From contig NW_019776079.1 in NCBI RefSeq assembly GCF_001039355.2, positions 200,943 through 264,942 on the forward strand: a stretch of DNA of 64,000 nt. Reading direction: 5' to 3'. Source of the stretch: Lingula anatina. Lineage: Eukaryota; Brachiopoda; Lingulata; Lingulida; Lingulidae. The position numbers and the translations under genes were made by a program. The notes below the pieces were generated by a model. It was not told the DNA's origin and did no database searches. It saw only the letters and a list, made by a program, of their open reading frames with translations. This document shows positions 56,633 through 64,000 of this stretch, in pieces; position 1 is the stretch's first letter, and each line of letters starts with the position of its first letter.

Positions 56633-56806
56633 CTTTCTCCTTCATGAATGATGTGAATTTTTCTTCAGTCAACAGCTAATATTGAGATAGGTTTTACCTC
56701 CAATATTTTACCTATCTCAATATTAGCTGTTGACTGAAGAAAAATTCACATCATTCTTATAACTTAACACAGCTGATGAAATTCTTCTCTGACTTTCTCC
56801 TTCATG
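56633..56806. repeat. 46-bp perfect hairpin with 14-bp flanking direct repeat, in PIK3C2 3' UTR region
   Basis: Arms 56646-56691 and 56711-56756 are exact complements (GATGTGAATTTTTCTTCAGT then CAACAGCTAATATTGAGATA) around a 19-nt spacer. CTTTCTCCTTCATG occurs at 56633-56646 and 56793-56806. It lies about 215 nt downstream of the PIK3C2 stop, so the transcript could fold into a long perfect stem if the 3' UTR extends that far. Confidence 0.88.
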
Positions 56807-56971
56807 GTTTGGAATGACATACAAAAGGACTGGAAATCAGCTTCTAAGCACGGAAGTTCAAGATGATCATATCACCACCTCCACTCATTATATATACCAG
56901 TATATGTTTTGTCTTCTGTCCATCTACCCAGTAAAACTCAAATTAAAACCAAATGATAAGAGTGTTTTTCT

Positions 56972-63978
<7,007 letters not shown>

Positions 63979-64000
63979 CTATGACAAAAACATCTTTAAA

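Overview
This window is animal nuclear DNA: AT-rich, with two long intron-containing genes that use GT-AG junctions, several non-LTR retrotransposon remnants, many hairpin-type DNA elements and abundant TGACCTTTGACCT-type repeats. The repeat style and intron-rich gene structure suggest a marine invertebrate, perhaps a lophotrochozoan such as a mollusc. The species is an inference and I cannot name it.

Layout. Positions 1-15.8 kb hold no convincing host gene. They contain repeat arrays, a 4.3-kb block present twice (3267-7575 and 7724-11444) and a LINE 3' end. Positions 15.8-53.5 kb on the minus strand hold a complete gene for an ORP5/ORP8-type oxysterol-binding-protein-related protein (OSBPL8). 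I placed 24 coding exons by hand. They total 2949 nt with every junction phase agreeing, giving 982 residues: a variable acidic/serine-rich N-terminus, a PH domain, a lipid-exchange domain with the EQISHHPP signature, and a C-terminal membrane anchor. Two more candidate first exons (53.4 kb and 39.6 kb) end in the same phase. Positions 53.6-56.9 kb are intergenic or 3' UTR with repeats. Positions 57-64 kb on the minus strand hold the 3' half of a class II phosphoinositide 3-kinase (PIK3C2A-like): lipid kinase, PX and C2 domains in 16 exons. Its 5' part lies beyond the right edge.

Both genes belong to phosphoinositide metabolism. ORP8 exchanges PI4P for phosphatidylserine at ER-plasma membrane contacts. 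Class II PI3K makes PI3P and uses PI4P to make PI(3,4)P2. They lie head-to-tail, and any functional link from adjacency is speculation.

The assembly appears to carry unmerged haplotypes. OSBPL8 exons 15 and 16 occur twice around a 416-N gap, and isolated single Ns sit at or near three other large duplications. Comparing the two copies around the gap exposes a 2585-bp DNA transposon present in one copy and absent from the other, with a clean empty site. Other notable items are two 46-bp perfect hairpins each bracketed by a 14-bp direct repeat, a pair of about 335-bp TTAA-flanked MITEs (one in each gene), a nested double palindrome with a TGAT duplication, and several hairpin-ended repeat families.
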